Assembly: GCA_903918755.1 (NCBI GenBank)
Contig: CAIXFN010000081.1
Location: 1 to 64,000 of the forward strand
Source of the DNA: an uncultured Pedosphaera sp.
GTDB taxonomy: Bacteria > Verrucomicrobiota > Verrucomicrobiia > Limisphaerales > Pedosphaeraceae
DNA length: 64,000 bases
Reading direction: 5' to 3'
Numbering within the stretch: position 1 is the stretch's first letter; each line of letters starts with the position of its first letter. Under the pieces are notes generated by a model that saw only the letters and a list, made by a program, of their open reading frames with translations, made no database searches and was not told where the DNA came from. Positions 20,376-28,579 of this stretch are shown one piece after another. The translations under genes and the position numbers were made by a program.

Positions 20376-21077
20376 ATGATTGCCCGGCCTGCCGACTCTC
20401 CCCCTCCCGTGCTGGTGGCCCGCGACGTGGCAAAGTCCTACGCGGAGCGACCGGTCCTCCGCGGGGTCTCGCTGGCGCTGCATGCCGGCGAAAGACTGGC
20501 GCTCACCGGGGCCTCGGGCAGCGGCAAATCCACATTGCTCAATTGCCTCGGGGGCGTGGACCGGCCCGATTCAGGCAGCATCCGCTTTCGGAACGTGGCC
20601 CTGGAAACCCTGGACGCCGACGGTCTCACCGCTTTACGGCGACGCGACATCGGAACCATTTTCCAGTTCTTTCATTTACTGCCCACCCTGACCGCCGCGG
20701 AGAATGTGGAACTGCCGCTGCAACTAAACGGGGTGGCTCCGGCGGAACGCCGGGACCGCGTCAAGGCGTTGCTGGAGCGCGTGGGGGTGGCGGGCCGGGC
20801 GACGGCGCTACCGGCACAACTCTCCGGCGGGGAGATGCAGCGTGTGGCGATCGCCCGGGCGCTGTCCCACCGCCCCGCTTTGCTGCTGGCGGACGAACCC
20901 ACCGGCAACCTGGATTCCCGCCACGGCGCGATCATCCTGGAATTGCTCCGCGAGTTGACGGATGAAACGGGCACCGCGCTCCTCCTGGTGACGCATAGCG
21001 CGGCGGCAGCGCGGATTTGCCATCGGGAGATACATCTCCGCGACGGTCAAATCGGCGGTCAAAGGGATGCGGATTAA
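20376..21077 (+). CDS. ABC transporter ATP-binding protein (LolD/YbbA-like)
   Basis: The 233-residue ATPase has Walker A GASGSGKST, signature LSGGEMQRVAIARAL and Walker B LLLADEPTGNLD, the set typical of the MacB/LolD/YbbA class that works with FtsX-type permeases. It starts 4 bp after the ABC-F gene and overlaps the permease gene by 11 bp, so the two form a translationally coupled transporter. Such systems act mechanically on periplasmic lipoproteins or exported molecules and do not form import channels. Confidence 0.9.
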   Translation: MIARPADSPPPVLVARDVAKSYAERPVLRGVSLALHAGERLALTGASGSGKSTLLNCLGGVDRPDSGSIRFRNVALETLDADGLTALRRRDIGTIFQFFHLLPTLTAAENVELPLQLNGVAPAERRDRVKALLERVGVAGRATALPAQLSGGEMQRVAIARALSHRPALLLADEPTGNLDSRHGAIILELLRELTDETGTALLLVTHSAAAARICHREIHLRDGQIGGQRDAD

Positions 21078-23736
21078 CATGGCCAACGCCCGCCCGGCTG
21101 TCCTGCGAATTCTCTGGTCGCGCTTTTCCTGGCGGCATTGGCGGACGGCGCCGGTTTCCTCCGCGTTGCTTTTGCTCATCCTGGCCGTGGGCGTCGCCGC
21201 GTTTTTTTCCATCCGGCTCGCCAACCGCGCCGCGGTGGCCAGTTTTCAGGATTTCACCGCGTTGATCACTTCGCAAAGCGATGGGGTGCTCAGCTCTCCG
21301 GTGGGAACGCTGCCCGATGCCGTCCTCGCAGAAATCCGGGCGGTCCTAGGCAACCAACCCGTGAACCTGGTGCCGGTCCTGGAGGCCAGTGCGGTGGCGC
21401 CCAGCCGCGAAGAACACGAAGCCATCGGCTCGCGCCCCACTTTTCAAATCCTGGGGCTGGATTTGCCCGCCCTCGTGAATCTCACCCATTCCGCCGACCC
21501 CAGCCAGCGTTGGTCACTCACCGCAAAGAACGAGTCTGGAGAAAAGTCAGGCCCCGGTTTATGGCCGGTCATGCGCCAACCGGCATCGATCTTCATCAGC
21601 GCCGCCCTCGCCGCGCGGGATCATCTGCAAGCCGGCTCCTCCCTGGCCCTCATCATCAATGAACATCCGGTGACCCTGACCGTTCTGGGGATCATCCCTA
21701 CGAACCCCCGCCAACCGGCCGCCCCCGCCAACCTGTTGATCATGGATTTGCCGGCCCTGCAACAATTCACCGACAAGCCGGGTCAATTGGATCGGATTGA
21801 AATCGTCTTGGAAGACGGTCCGAACCGCGCCGTTCGCTGGGCCAAAGTGAAGGCGCAGTTGGAGACCGCCACCACCACCCCGCCCCGGTGGCTGGTCGCG
21901 GCACCGGCCGATCGCCAGGCCAGCGCCGCGCTGATGACCCAGGCTTTCCGGCTGAACCTGACGATTCTCTCCCTGCTCGGATTGCTGGTGGGATTGTACC
22001 TGGTGTTTCAAGGCCTGGATGGCGCCGTCGTCCGGCGACGGGGCGAAATCGCGATCCTGCGATCCCTCGGGGTTACCTCCGGTCAAATCCAGGCGGCATG
22101 GTTGGTTGAAGCCGCGGCCATCGGTCTCGCCGGCGGGTTGCTCGGTTTGGGGCTGGGCTGGTTGGGAGCTCAATTCGCCGTCCAAATGGTCGGGCGCACC
22201 GTCAATGCGCTGTATTTCGCCAACAGCGTGGATTCCGCGGCGTTCGCTTGGTCGGAAGCCTTGCTCGCCCTGACGCTGGCCGTACTGGCCAGCATGCTGG
22301 CCGGCTGGCAGCCCGCGCGGGTCGCCGCCAACACGCCGCCCGCCCAAATCGCCGTGCGAACGGCGGGCGCCAATTATGCCGGTGGTATACTGTTGCACCA
22401 TCGCGGACTGGGAATCGCCTTCACCTTGCTCGGCCTAGCGCTCACGTGGTTGCCGCCGGTACGGTTGGCGGGCGGGGGCCGGATTTCCGTGGCCGCCTAT
22501 GGAACGGCGCTGTGCTGGATCCTCGGGGCGGGAATCTTTGCCGGTTTGTTGCTCAGCGGGATCGGCCGCTTGCTCCACTCGTGGAATCTTGACTCGGTAC
22601 GACTCCGCCTGGCCGCCAGCCAGTTGCGCTCACCCAGCGGACGCCACCGTCTCCTGGTGGCCAGTCTGGTCAGTGCCGTGGGCATGACCGCGGGCATGGC
22701 CATCCTGGTGGGCAGTTTTGATGTCACCATGCGCGGCTGGATCGCCCGAACCTTTCAAGCGGACCTGTTCATTTCGAGCGACGGCGCGCAATCCGCGTCC
22801 ACTCCCAGTCGCATTTCACCCGCCACCTGGAAATCCCTCCTGGCAAATCCCGCGGTAGCCCGGGCGAACGTGGTGCAGGTCATGGAAATTAAACTAGACG
22901 GCATCACGACGTTGCTCATCGGGAACCGCCTGGCCTTTTTTCGCGACTATGCGCGACCGGCCTGGGTGAGTGCGCCCGATTCGGAGGCGGTGTTCGACCC
23001 GCAGAAAAATGCCGACCTGGTCATCGTCAGCGAGGCGTTTTCCGAAAGGTTCCGACGGCAGCGGGGAGATCAAATTGAAATCATGGTTCCCGGCGGGCGG
23101 CGCCACCTGACGATTGCCGGAATCTTCGCGGATTACGGCAATGAACGCGGCTCGGTGCTGGTGGAGCAACAACAATTCACCAACTGGTTTGGCAATGAAC
23201 TGGCGGCCAGTGTCATCCTGGCCCTCCAACCGGGCCAGGATGCGGAAGCGCTCCGGGCCACCTGGCGGCGGGAGCATCCGGGCCTCGGAATTTTTACCAG
23301 CGCCTACCTGCGCGGCGAGTCGTTGCGGATCTTCCACCAGACGTTTGCGGTCACCTATGCGTTGGAATTGATCGGGCTGGTCGTCGCCGTCGCCGGCCTC
23401 GCTTTCACCATGGCCAGTTTGCTGTGGGAACGCCGGGCGGAATTGGCCACGCTGCGGGCCCTTGGCACGCGACGGAACGAAATCGCCGGCGCGGCCGCGG
23501 GGGAAGGCGCCCTGACCGCGGCCGCGGGAGTCTTGATGGGATTGCTGTTGAGCGTGGCCCTCGGCTGGCTGCTCATCCACCGCATCAATAAGCAAACCTT
23601 TGGCTGGACCCTGCAAACCGAACGCCCTTGGGGGCAACTGGCGGCCCTGGCGGTTTTGTTGCTCGCGAGCGCAGTAATGGTGGGCTGGTGCGTCGGGCGC
23701 TGGGCCGCCCGACTGCCGGCGGAACGAGAGGAATGA
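21067..23736 (+). CDS. Large FtsX-type ABC permease (YbbP/AttFG-like)
   Basis: The 889-residue membrane protein has an N-terminal transmembrane helix (SSALLLLILAVGVAAFF) and a periplasmic domain. A first FtsX block (NLTILSLLGLLVGLYLVFQGLDG, RRRGEIAILRSLGVTSGQI) comes next, then a second periplasmic domain and a second FtsX block near the C-terminus (LELIGLVVAVAGLAFTMASLLWERRAELATLRALGT). Two FtsX units in one chain match the YbbP or AttF-AttG arrangement. A start at 21067 overlaps the ATPase gene; a second ATG at 21079 is equally possible. The AttH-like gene follows with an ATGA overlap, making a three-gene operon. Confidence 0.88.
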   Translation: MRINMANARPAVLRILWSRFSWRHWRTAPVSSALLLLILAVGVAAFFSIRLANRAAVASFQDFTALITSQSDGVLSSPVGTLPDAVLAEIRAVLGNQPVNLVPVLEASAVAPSREEHEAIGSRPTFQILGLDLPALVNLTHSADPSQRWSLTAKNESGEKSGPGLWPVMRQPASIFISAALAARDHLQAGSSLALIINEHPVTLTVLGIIPTNPRQPAAPANLLIMDLPALQQFTDKPGQLDRIEIVLEDGPNRAVRWAKVKAQLETATTTPPRWLVAAPADRQASAALMTQAFRLNLTILSLLGLLVGLYLVFQGLDGAVVRRRGEIAILRSLGVTSGQIQAAWLVEAAAIGLAGGLLGLGLGWLGAQFAVQMVGRTVNALYFANSVDSAAFAWSEALLALTLAVLASMLAGWQPARVAANTPPAQIAVRTAGANYAGGILLHHRGLGIAFTLLGLALTWLPPVRLAGGGRISVAAYGTALCWILGAGIFAGLLLSGIGRLLHSWNLDSVRLRLAASQLRSPSGRHRLLVASLVSAVGMTAGMAILVGSFDVTMRGWIARTFQADLFISSDGAQSASTPSRISPATWKSLLANPAVARANVVQVMEIKLDGITTLLIGNRLAFFRDYARPAWVSAPDSEAVFDPQKNADLVIVSEAFSERFRRQRGDQIEIMVPGGRRHLTIAGIFADYGNERGSVLVEQQQFTNWFGNELAASVILALQPGQDAEALRATWRREHPGLGIFTSAYLRGESLRIFHQTFAVTYALELIGLVVAVAGLAFTMASLLWERRAELATLRALGTRRNEIAGAAAGEGALTAAAGVLMGLLLSVALGWLLIHRINKQTFGWTLQTERPWGQLAALAVLLLASAVMVGWCVGRWAARLPAEREE

Positions 23737-24923
23737 AAATGGTTCGCCCCAACATTTTACCCCGCTTTCGGATTTACCGCCGGGTGTGCGGGATGCTACT
23801 GGTGGCAGTACTGTCCGGCATTTTCTCCGGCCATGGTGAAGCGCCGCCGCCCGCCGCGCCGACGGAATTCGCGGTCCCGCAACCCGGCCGGCAATTTGTC
23901 TTCCCGCGCGATCATGGCAGCCATCCGGAATTCGCCATCGAATGGTGGTATGTCACCGGCCATCTCTTTGGCACCAATGCCGGGCGTTACGGTTTTCAAG
24001 CCACTTTTTTCCGACGCGCCCTCGCCCCGCCAAATTCCACCAATTCATCCCCCGCTCCGGCCTTTCGCAATGACCAGATCTATCTGGCCCACGCCACCCT
24101 CACGGATCAAACGGCTGGCACCTTTCGTTTTCAGGAACGCCTTAACCGGGCCGGTTGGGACGCGGACTCCGCCACCAACACCCTGGCCGTGCGCAACGGC
24201 AATTGGTCGCTGCGGTTGCTCCCGGAAAATTCCACCGGAGCCGCAGCCCTCCAACTCCAGCTGACGGTGGGGGCGGACACGGCCTTAAATCTCGAGTTGG
24301 CCCCCCGTAAACCCCTGGTGGTTTTTGGCACGAACAGCGTTTCTCGCAAAGCTGCCGATCCAGCGGCAGCCAGCCATTACCTCACCTTTCCCCGGCTGGC
24401 CGCCACGGGCACGCTGACCCTGGGAGAGACCAATCAGTCCGTGACAGGCGAAGCGTGGATGGATCACGAATTCAGCAGCAGCCAGGTCGGGGTCGGACAA
24501 GTGGGCTGGGACTGGTTGAGTGTGCAATTCTTCGATCAAAGGGAAATCATGGCCTACCGCATGCGCCGCACGGATGGCACCACCGATCCTTTTTCCACGC
24601 TTGCCTGGGTCGATGCGCAGGGCGCAATTAGCCACGTCGGACCGGACCAGTTCCAGTGGACAACCCTGGCTAAGTGGCACAGTCCCAAATCCGGGGCCGA
24701 CTATCCAACCAGAGTTCGCCTGACGGCGTTCAACCCGTCGACTGGTAAACCAGAAACTTTCACCATCGAACCGGTGGTGGCCGACCAGGAACTAGCGGGG
24801 CAGGCTGGCGGAATTTCTTATTGGGAAGGGGCCTGCCGCGTACGGGACGAGGCCGGGAAGGAGATCGGCCGCGCCTACCTTGAACTGACCGGTTATGCCG
24901 AGAGCCTCAAGGGGAAATTTTAA
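23733..24923 (+). CDS. AttH/CrtC-like lipocalin-fold protein
   Basis: The 396-residue product has an N-terminal signal or anchor region (VCGMLLVAVLSGIFSG) and the AttH/CrtC domain, shown by PEFAIEWWYVTGHLFG near residue 60 and WMDHEFSSSQVGVGQVGWDWLSVQF near residue 240. The name CrtC comes from carotenoid hydratases, but proteins coded behind an ABC ATPase and a large FtsX permease belong to the Att group, for which no enzymatic role is established. The context therefore favours a periplasmic partner of the transporter. Its ATG overlaps the permease stop (ATGA), with GAGAGG just upstream. Confidence 0.85.
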   Translation: MKMVRPNILPRFRIYRRVCGMLLVAVLSGIFSGHGEAPPPAAPTEFAVPQPGRQFVFPRDHGSHPEFAIEWWYVTGHLFGTNAGRYGFQATFFRRALAPPNSTNSSPAPAFRNDQIYLAHATLTDQTAGTFRFQERLNRAGWDADSATNTLAVRNGNWSLRLLPENSTGAAALQLQLTVGADTALNLELAPRKPLVVFGTNSVSRKAADPAAASHYLTFPRLAATGTLTLGETNQSVTGEAWMDHEFSSSQVGVGQVGWDWLSVQFFDQREIMAYRMRRTDGTTDPFSTLAWVDAQGAISHVGPDQFQWTTLAKWHSPKSGADYPTRVRLTAFNPSTGKPETFTIEPVVADQELAGQAGGISYWEGACRVRDEAGKEIGRAYLELTGYAESLKGKF

Positions 24924-25013
24924 TTTTCGACCGCTCCGGCGGGCCGCCAATTTCCTTTACCCCGGGCTCCCGGCAAACCTATCCTGCATTTCAGCCGCAC
25001 CCAACAAATTCGC

Positions 25014-25934
25014 ATGAAACCCTTTACCCCTTTTTTAGCCACCCTCACCACGGCAGTCCTGCTCCTGGCACCGACGGCCCCGGCCGCCCCGGCACCACCC
25101 CCGCCGGAGGACGGAAAACTGCGCATCATCTGTTTTGGCGCACACCCGGACGATTGCGAACTGCAGGCCGGCGGCACCGCCGCCCTGTGGGCCGCCCGCG
25201 GCCACCATGTCAAATTGGTCTCCGTGACCAATGGCGACATCGGCCACTGGCGGGATGCGGGCGGACCGCTGGCCCGACGGCGCGCGGCGGAAGTGGCCCG
25301 CGCCGATCAAATCCTGGGGGTCACGTGCGAAGTTCTCGATATCCATGATGGCGAACTATTGCCCAGCATTGAAAACCGGCGCACTTTCACCCGGCTCATT
25401 CGCGAATGGCACGCGGATATCGTGATCGGTCCCCGCCCGAATGATTACCATCCGGACCACCGATATACGGGCGTGCTGATGCAGGATTCCGCCTATATGG
25501 TGACCGTGCCGTTCTTTTGTCCGGACGTCCCCCATCTGACCCACAATCCGGTCTTCCTTTATTACCCGGACTCCTTCCAGAAGCCCAATCCGTTCCACGC
25601 CGATGTGGCCGTGGCCATAGACCCGGTCATTGAGCAACGGCTGGATGCCCTCGACGCTTTGGAATCCCAATTCTACGAAGGGGGGGCCAATGGTTCGGCG
25701 GCGCTCCTGCCCACCGACCCGGAATTGCAAAAGCAGCGCCGCAAAGAGGTCCGGAGCAACTTCGCCCGCCGCTATCAGGGGCTCGCCGAGCGCTTTCGCA
25801 GTGCCCTCACCGACTCTTATGGGGCCGAGAAAGCCGCCACCGTCCATTACGCCGAAGCTTTTGAAATCTGCGAATATGGCCGCCGGCCGGATAAAAAGGA
25901 ACTGGCCCGACTGTTCCCGTTCTTCGACCGGTAA
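25014..25934 (+). CDS. Secreted PIG-L-family deacetylase
   Basis: The 306-residue protein has a signal peptide (ATLTTAVLLLAPTAPAA), then the LmbE/PIG-L domain. The zinc ligands appear in FGAHPDDCELQAGG (His, Asp) and the third His in NDYHPDHRYTG. Family members remove acetyl groups from N-acetylglucosamine-containing molecules or related sugars. Export suggests an extracellular glycan or glycolipid substrate, which is inference. It stands alone between the AttH operon and the convergent serine hydrolase gene. Confidence 0.87.
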   Translation: MKPFTPFLATLTTAVLLLAPTAPAAPAPPPPEDGKLRIICFGAHPDDCELQAGGTAALWAARGHHVKLVSVTNGDIGHWRDAGGPLARRRAAEVARADQILGVTCEVLDIHDGELLPSIENRRTFTRLIREWHADIVIGPRPNDYHPDHRYTGVLMQDSAYMVTVPFFCPDVPHLTHNPVFLYYPDSFQKPNPFHADVAVAIDPVIEQRLDALDALESQFYEGGANGSAALLPTDPELQKQRRKEVRSNFARRYQGLAERFRSALTDSYGAEKAATVHYAEAFEICEYGRRPDKKELARLFPFFDR

Positions 25935-25971
25935 CCGATCTTGGCGCAAGGGCGACGGATCGTCGTCCTAA

Positions 25972-27393
25972 TCATTCCTCCACGAAGAACTGCTCAATAA
26001 TCCCGTCCGGGCGGCGGTACATCAACACTTTCAAGATCCCGGACTTGAACGTCAGCCGGGTTACACTCACCTCCATGCCGCCGCGTTCGGAAGTTCGCAG
26101 CACTTCCACTTTCGCCGGCTTGCCGAAAGGCTGGAGACGTTTGGCGGTGGCGGCCACATTCTCCGCATTGAGGAACCAATTGAATTCTTCCGCCAGCTTG
26201 GTGCGATCGATTTTTCCCTGCTGCATTTCCACGAAGAACTGCCGGGCCGCTTCCGCGGTGGTGAGTCCGTAGATTTTGGGAATGTTCGGATGCTCCTTGA
26301 GGAGCAGCCCCAGGATCTGGTCCGGCAAATCGCCGAGTCCGCTGCCCGTGTTGGCCAGCATGATCACCGCGGATTTCGAGGACGGAATCAGGCCATTCCA
26401 GGCATGGAATCCCGCCACCATGCCGCTGTGGGCCCACACCACCCGCTTATCCAGCGCACTCACGCGCAGGCCGCAGCCATACTCAGTGGTGGACCCATCG
26501 GGCAACTGCCGTGCCGTGGTCATCAGGCGGTAGGATTCCGGCCGCAGCAGTTTGCCCTCCAGCAAGGCCAGGTCCCAGAGCGCGAGATCGGACGCGGTGG
26601 AATACAGCGCCCCCGCCGCCGCAATCCAACCCTTGCCCTCCGGCACCGCCGGTTCGGGCGGGCTGAGCGCAAAGACCGTATAACCGCGAGCCAGGCGGTC
26701 GTCGGCCATATCCGGTTCGTAAGCCGTGTTCCGCATCCCCAGGGGTCCGAAAATCCGGTGTTGCAAAAAATCTCCCATCGCCTCGCCGCTGACGCGCTCC
26801 ACAATCCGTCCCAGGATGAGGTAGCCGGTGTTGCTGTACGAGTATTTTGTTCCCGGCGGAAAATCCAGGGTGCGGGTCCCGAAGCGGCGGATCACCTCGT
26901 CCGTCGCAATGGGTTGCATCATGCCGCGATCCACAAAATCAAGCGGATAGTAATCCGGATACCCCGAAACGTGGTTCATCAGGTCGAGCAAGGTGATATC
27001 CGCCGCATGGGTGAGGTCCGGATAATACTTGGCCACGGAATCGCGCACGGAAAGTTTGCCAGCCTCCGCCAACAGCAGCACCGCGGCGCAGGTAAACTGC
27101 TTGGTTACTGAACCGATGGCGAAGCGGGTATCCACTTCCACCGGGAGTTGCTCCGCGAGCGCGCGAAATCCAAATCCCCGGGCATGAACAATTTTCCCTT
27201 CCCGGACAATGGCGAGGGAAAAGCCGACCCGGGCATTGGTCTTCACTGCGACATTCAAAAAAGCATCGAGGGCGGCGAAATCCAGGTTGGCGGGCAATTT
27301 GGCCGCCGGTTGGGCCGCCCGGGCGGGTTGGGGCAAAAGCACCAGGCTCACAACCACCGCCACGACCAGGGAGTAAAAAATGCTGGCATTCAT
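25972..27393 (-). CDS. Secreted serine hydrolase, beta-lactamase class C fold
   Basis: Starting at ATG 27393 the protein has 473 residues with a signal peptide (IFYSLVVAVVVSLVLLPQPARA). The active-site set of the class C beta-lactamase/DD-peptidase family is present: S95-V-T-K98, YSN in KYSYSNTGY, and HSG in VWAHSGMVAGF. A C-terminal domain of about 100 residues (LAEEFNWFLNAENVAATAKRLQPFG) follows. Most such proteins are esterases, DD-peptidases or aminopeptidases, not true beta-lactamases. Its divergence from the dipeptide epimerase/OPT operon suggests extracellular peptide or muropeptide cleavage feeding that pathway. Confidence 0.85.
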   Translation of the reverse strand: MNASIFYSLVVAVVVSLVLLPQPARAAQPAAKLPANLDFAALDAFLNVAVKTNARVGFSLAIVREGKIVHARGFGFRALAEQLPVEVDTRFAIGSVTKQFTCAAVLLLAEAGKLSVRDSVAKYYPDLTHAADITLLDLMNHVSGYPDYYPLDFVDRGMMQPIATDEVIRRFGTRTLDFPPGTKYSYSNTGYLILGRIVERVSGEAMGDFLQHRIFGPLGMRNTAYEPDMADDRLARGYTVFALSPPEPAVPEGKGWIAAAGALYSTASDLALWDLALLEGKLLRPESYRLMTTARQLPDGSTTEYGCGLRVSALDKRVVWAHSGMVAGFHAWNGLIPSSKSAVIMLANTGSGLGDLPDQILGLLLKEHPNIPKIYGLTTAEAARQFFVEMQQGKIDRTKLAEEFNWFLNAENVAATAKRLQPFGKPAKVEVLRTSERGGMEVSVTRLTFKSGILKVLMYRRPDGIIEQFFVEE

Positions 27394-27538
27394 TTCCGCG
27401 AGCTTAGTTTGACTGACCAGAGAGTCCAGAACCAAAGGGGCATCAAGAGGTTACGAATAAATTTACCCAATTGCCGGCTTGTAATCATCCGCCCGATTCC
27501 GGATTATTTGGTCCCGTCCGGGTCAACGCACTATTTTC

Positions 27539-28579
27539 ATGGAATTGAAACTTCATCAGGTCGCCCTGCCCTTAAGGCATGCCTTCACGATTTCCCAAGG
27601 CACCACCACGGTGCAGGAAAACCTCATCGTGGAAATGCGCTTCGGCGGGCAGACGGGATTTGGCGAAGGCGCCTCTTCCCACGCCTATCCGGATTTTAAC
27701 GCCCGCACCATGCGCGCCGCCTTGGAGGCGGCCCGCCCCCACATTGAGGCGGAACAGATGGACAATCCCGTCGCCCTGTGGAACCGACTCCTGCCGGTTC
27801 TCGGCCACAATCGCTTCGCTCTCTGCGCAATGGACCAGGCCGCTCATGATCTGTGGGGCAAACTGCGGTGGCAGCCAGTCTGGAAGCTTTGGGGACTGCA
27901 GTTGGAAAACCTCCCCGTCAGCAATTACACCATTGGCATTGCCGACCTGCCCACCATGGTGAGGAAAATGCAGGAATTCGCCGACTGGCCCATCTACAAG
28001 ATCAAACTCGGCACGGCCGATGACCTGGCCATGGTGCGCGAATTGCGCCGCCATACCACGGCAACGTTTCGGGTGGACGCCAATTGCGCCTGGACCGTGG
28101 AGCAAACCCTGGCCATGGCGCCGGAGTTGCAGCGACTCGGGGTGCAGTTCATCGAACAACCGCTCCCGCCCGGAAATTGGGAAGGCATGCGCCGCCTTTT
28201 CGCCGAATCTCCCCTGCCCATCCTTGCCGACGAAAGCTGTCTTGTGGAGGAGGATGTGGCGCGCTGCGCCGGCCATTTCCACGGCATCAACATCAAGCTC
28301 ACCAAGGCGGGCGGCCTCACCCCAGCCCGACGCATGATCCGGAAGGCCCGGGAACTCGGCCTGAAGGTGATGGTCGGATGCATGGCGGAATCGACCGTCG
28401 GTATCAGCGCCATCGCCCAACTGCTGCCGCTGCTGGATTACGTCGATATGGATGGCGCCGAGCTCATCGCCCGCGACATCGCCACCGGCGTACGGGTGGT
28501 CAAGGGGCAGGCTGTATTCCCGGTCGAGAACGGGAATGGCGTGCGGCTGTTGCCCGACTTTGCCTGGGCCAAGGTATGA
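27539..28579 (+). CDS. Dipeptide epimerase, enolase superfamily
   Basis: The 346-residue protein has the muconate-lactonizing subgroup layout. The capping domain (1-125) is followed by the barrel with catalytic YKIKLG (KxK), metal ligands in RVDANCAW, FIEQPLP and ADESC, and the second lysine in INIKLTKAGGL. These match L-Ala-D/L-Glu and related dipeptide epimerases, which invert the second residue of dipeptides, often for murein peptide recycling. The exact dipeptide specificity cannot be read. Its stop overlaps the OPT transporter start (ATGA), so uptake and epimerisation are coupled. Confidence 0.88.
   Translation: MELKLHQVALPLRHAFTISQGTTTVQENLIVEMRFGGQTGFGEGASSHAYPDFNARTMRAALEAARPHIEAEQMDNPVALWNRLLPVLGHNRFALCAMDQAAHDLWGKLRWQPVWKLWGLQLENLPVSNYTIGIADLPTMVRKMQEFADWPIYKIKLGTADDLAMVRELRRHTTATFRVDANCAWTVEQTLAMAPELQRLGVQFIEQPLPPGNWEGMRRLFAESPLPILADESCLVEEDVARCAGHFHGINIKLTKAGGLTPARRMIRKARELGLKVMVGCMAESTVGISAIAQLLPLLDYVDMDGAELIARDIATGVRVVKGQAVFPVENGNGVRLLPDFAWAKV

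Noticed and set aside
23733-24923. Carotenoid 1,2-hydratase (CrtC) as a target of the CarH-like regulator
   Set aside because: The protein is encoded in an ABC-permease operon of the Att type and no other carotenoid gene is near.
25972-27393. Beta-lactamase resistance gene
   Set aside because: The class C fold is shared by peptidases and esterases; the extra C-terminal domain and context give no support for drug hydrolysis.
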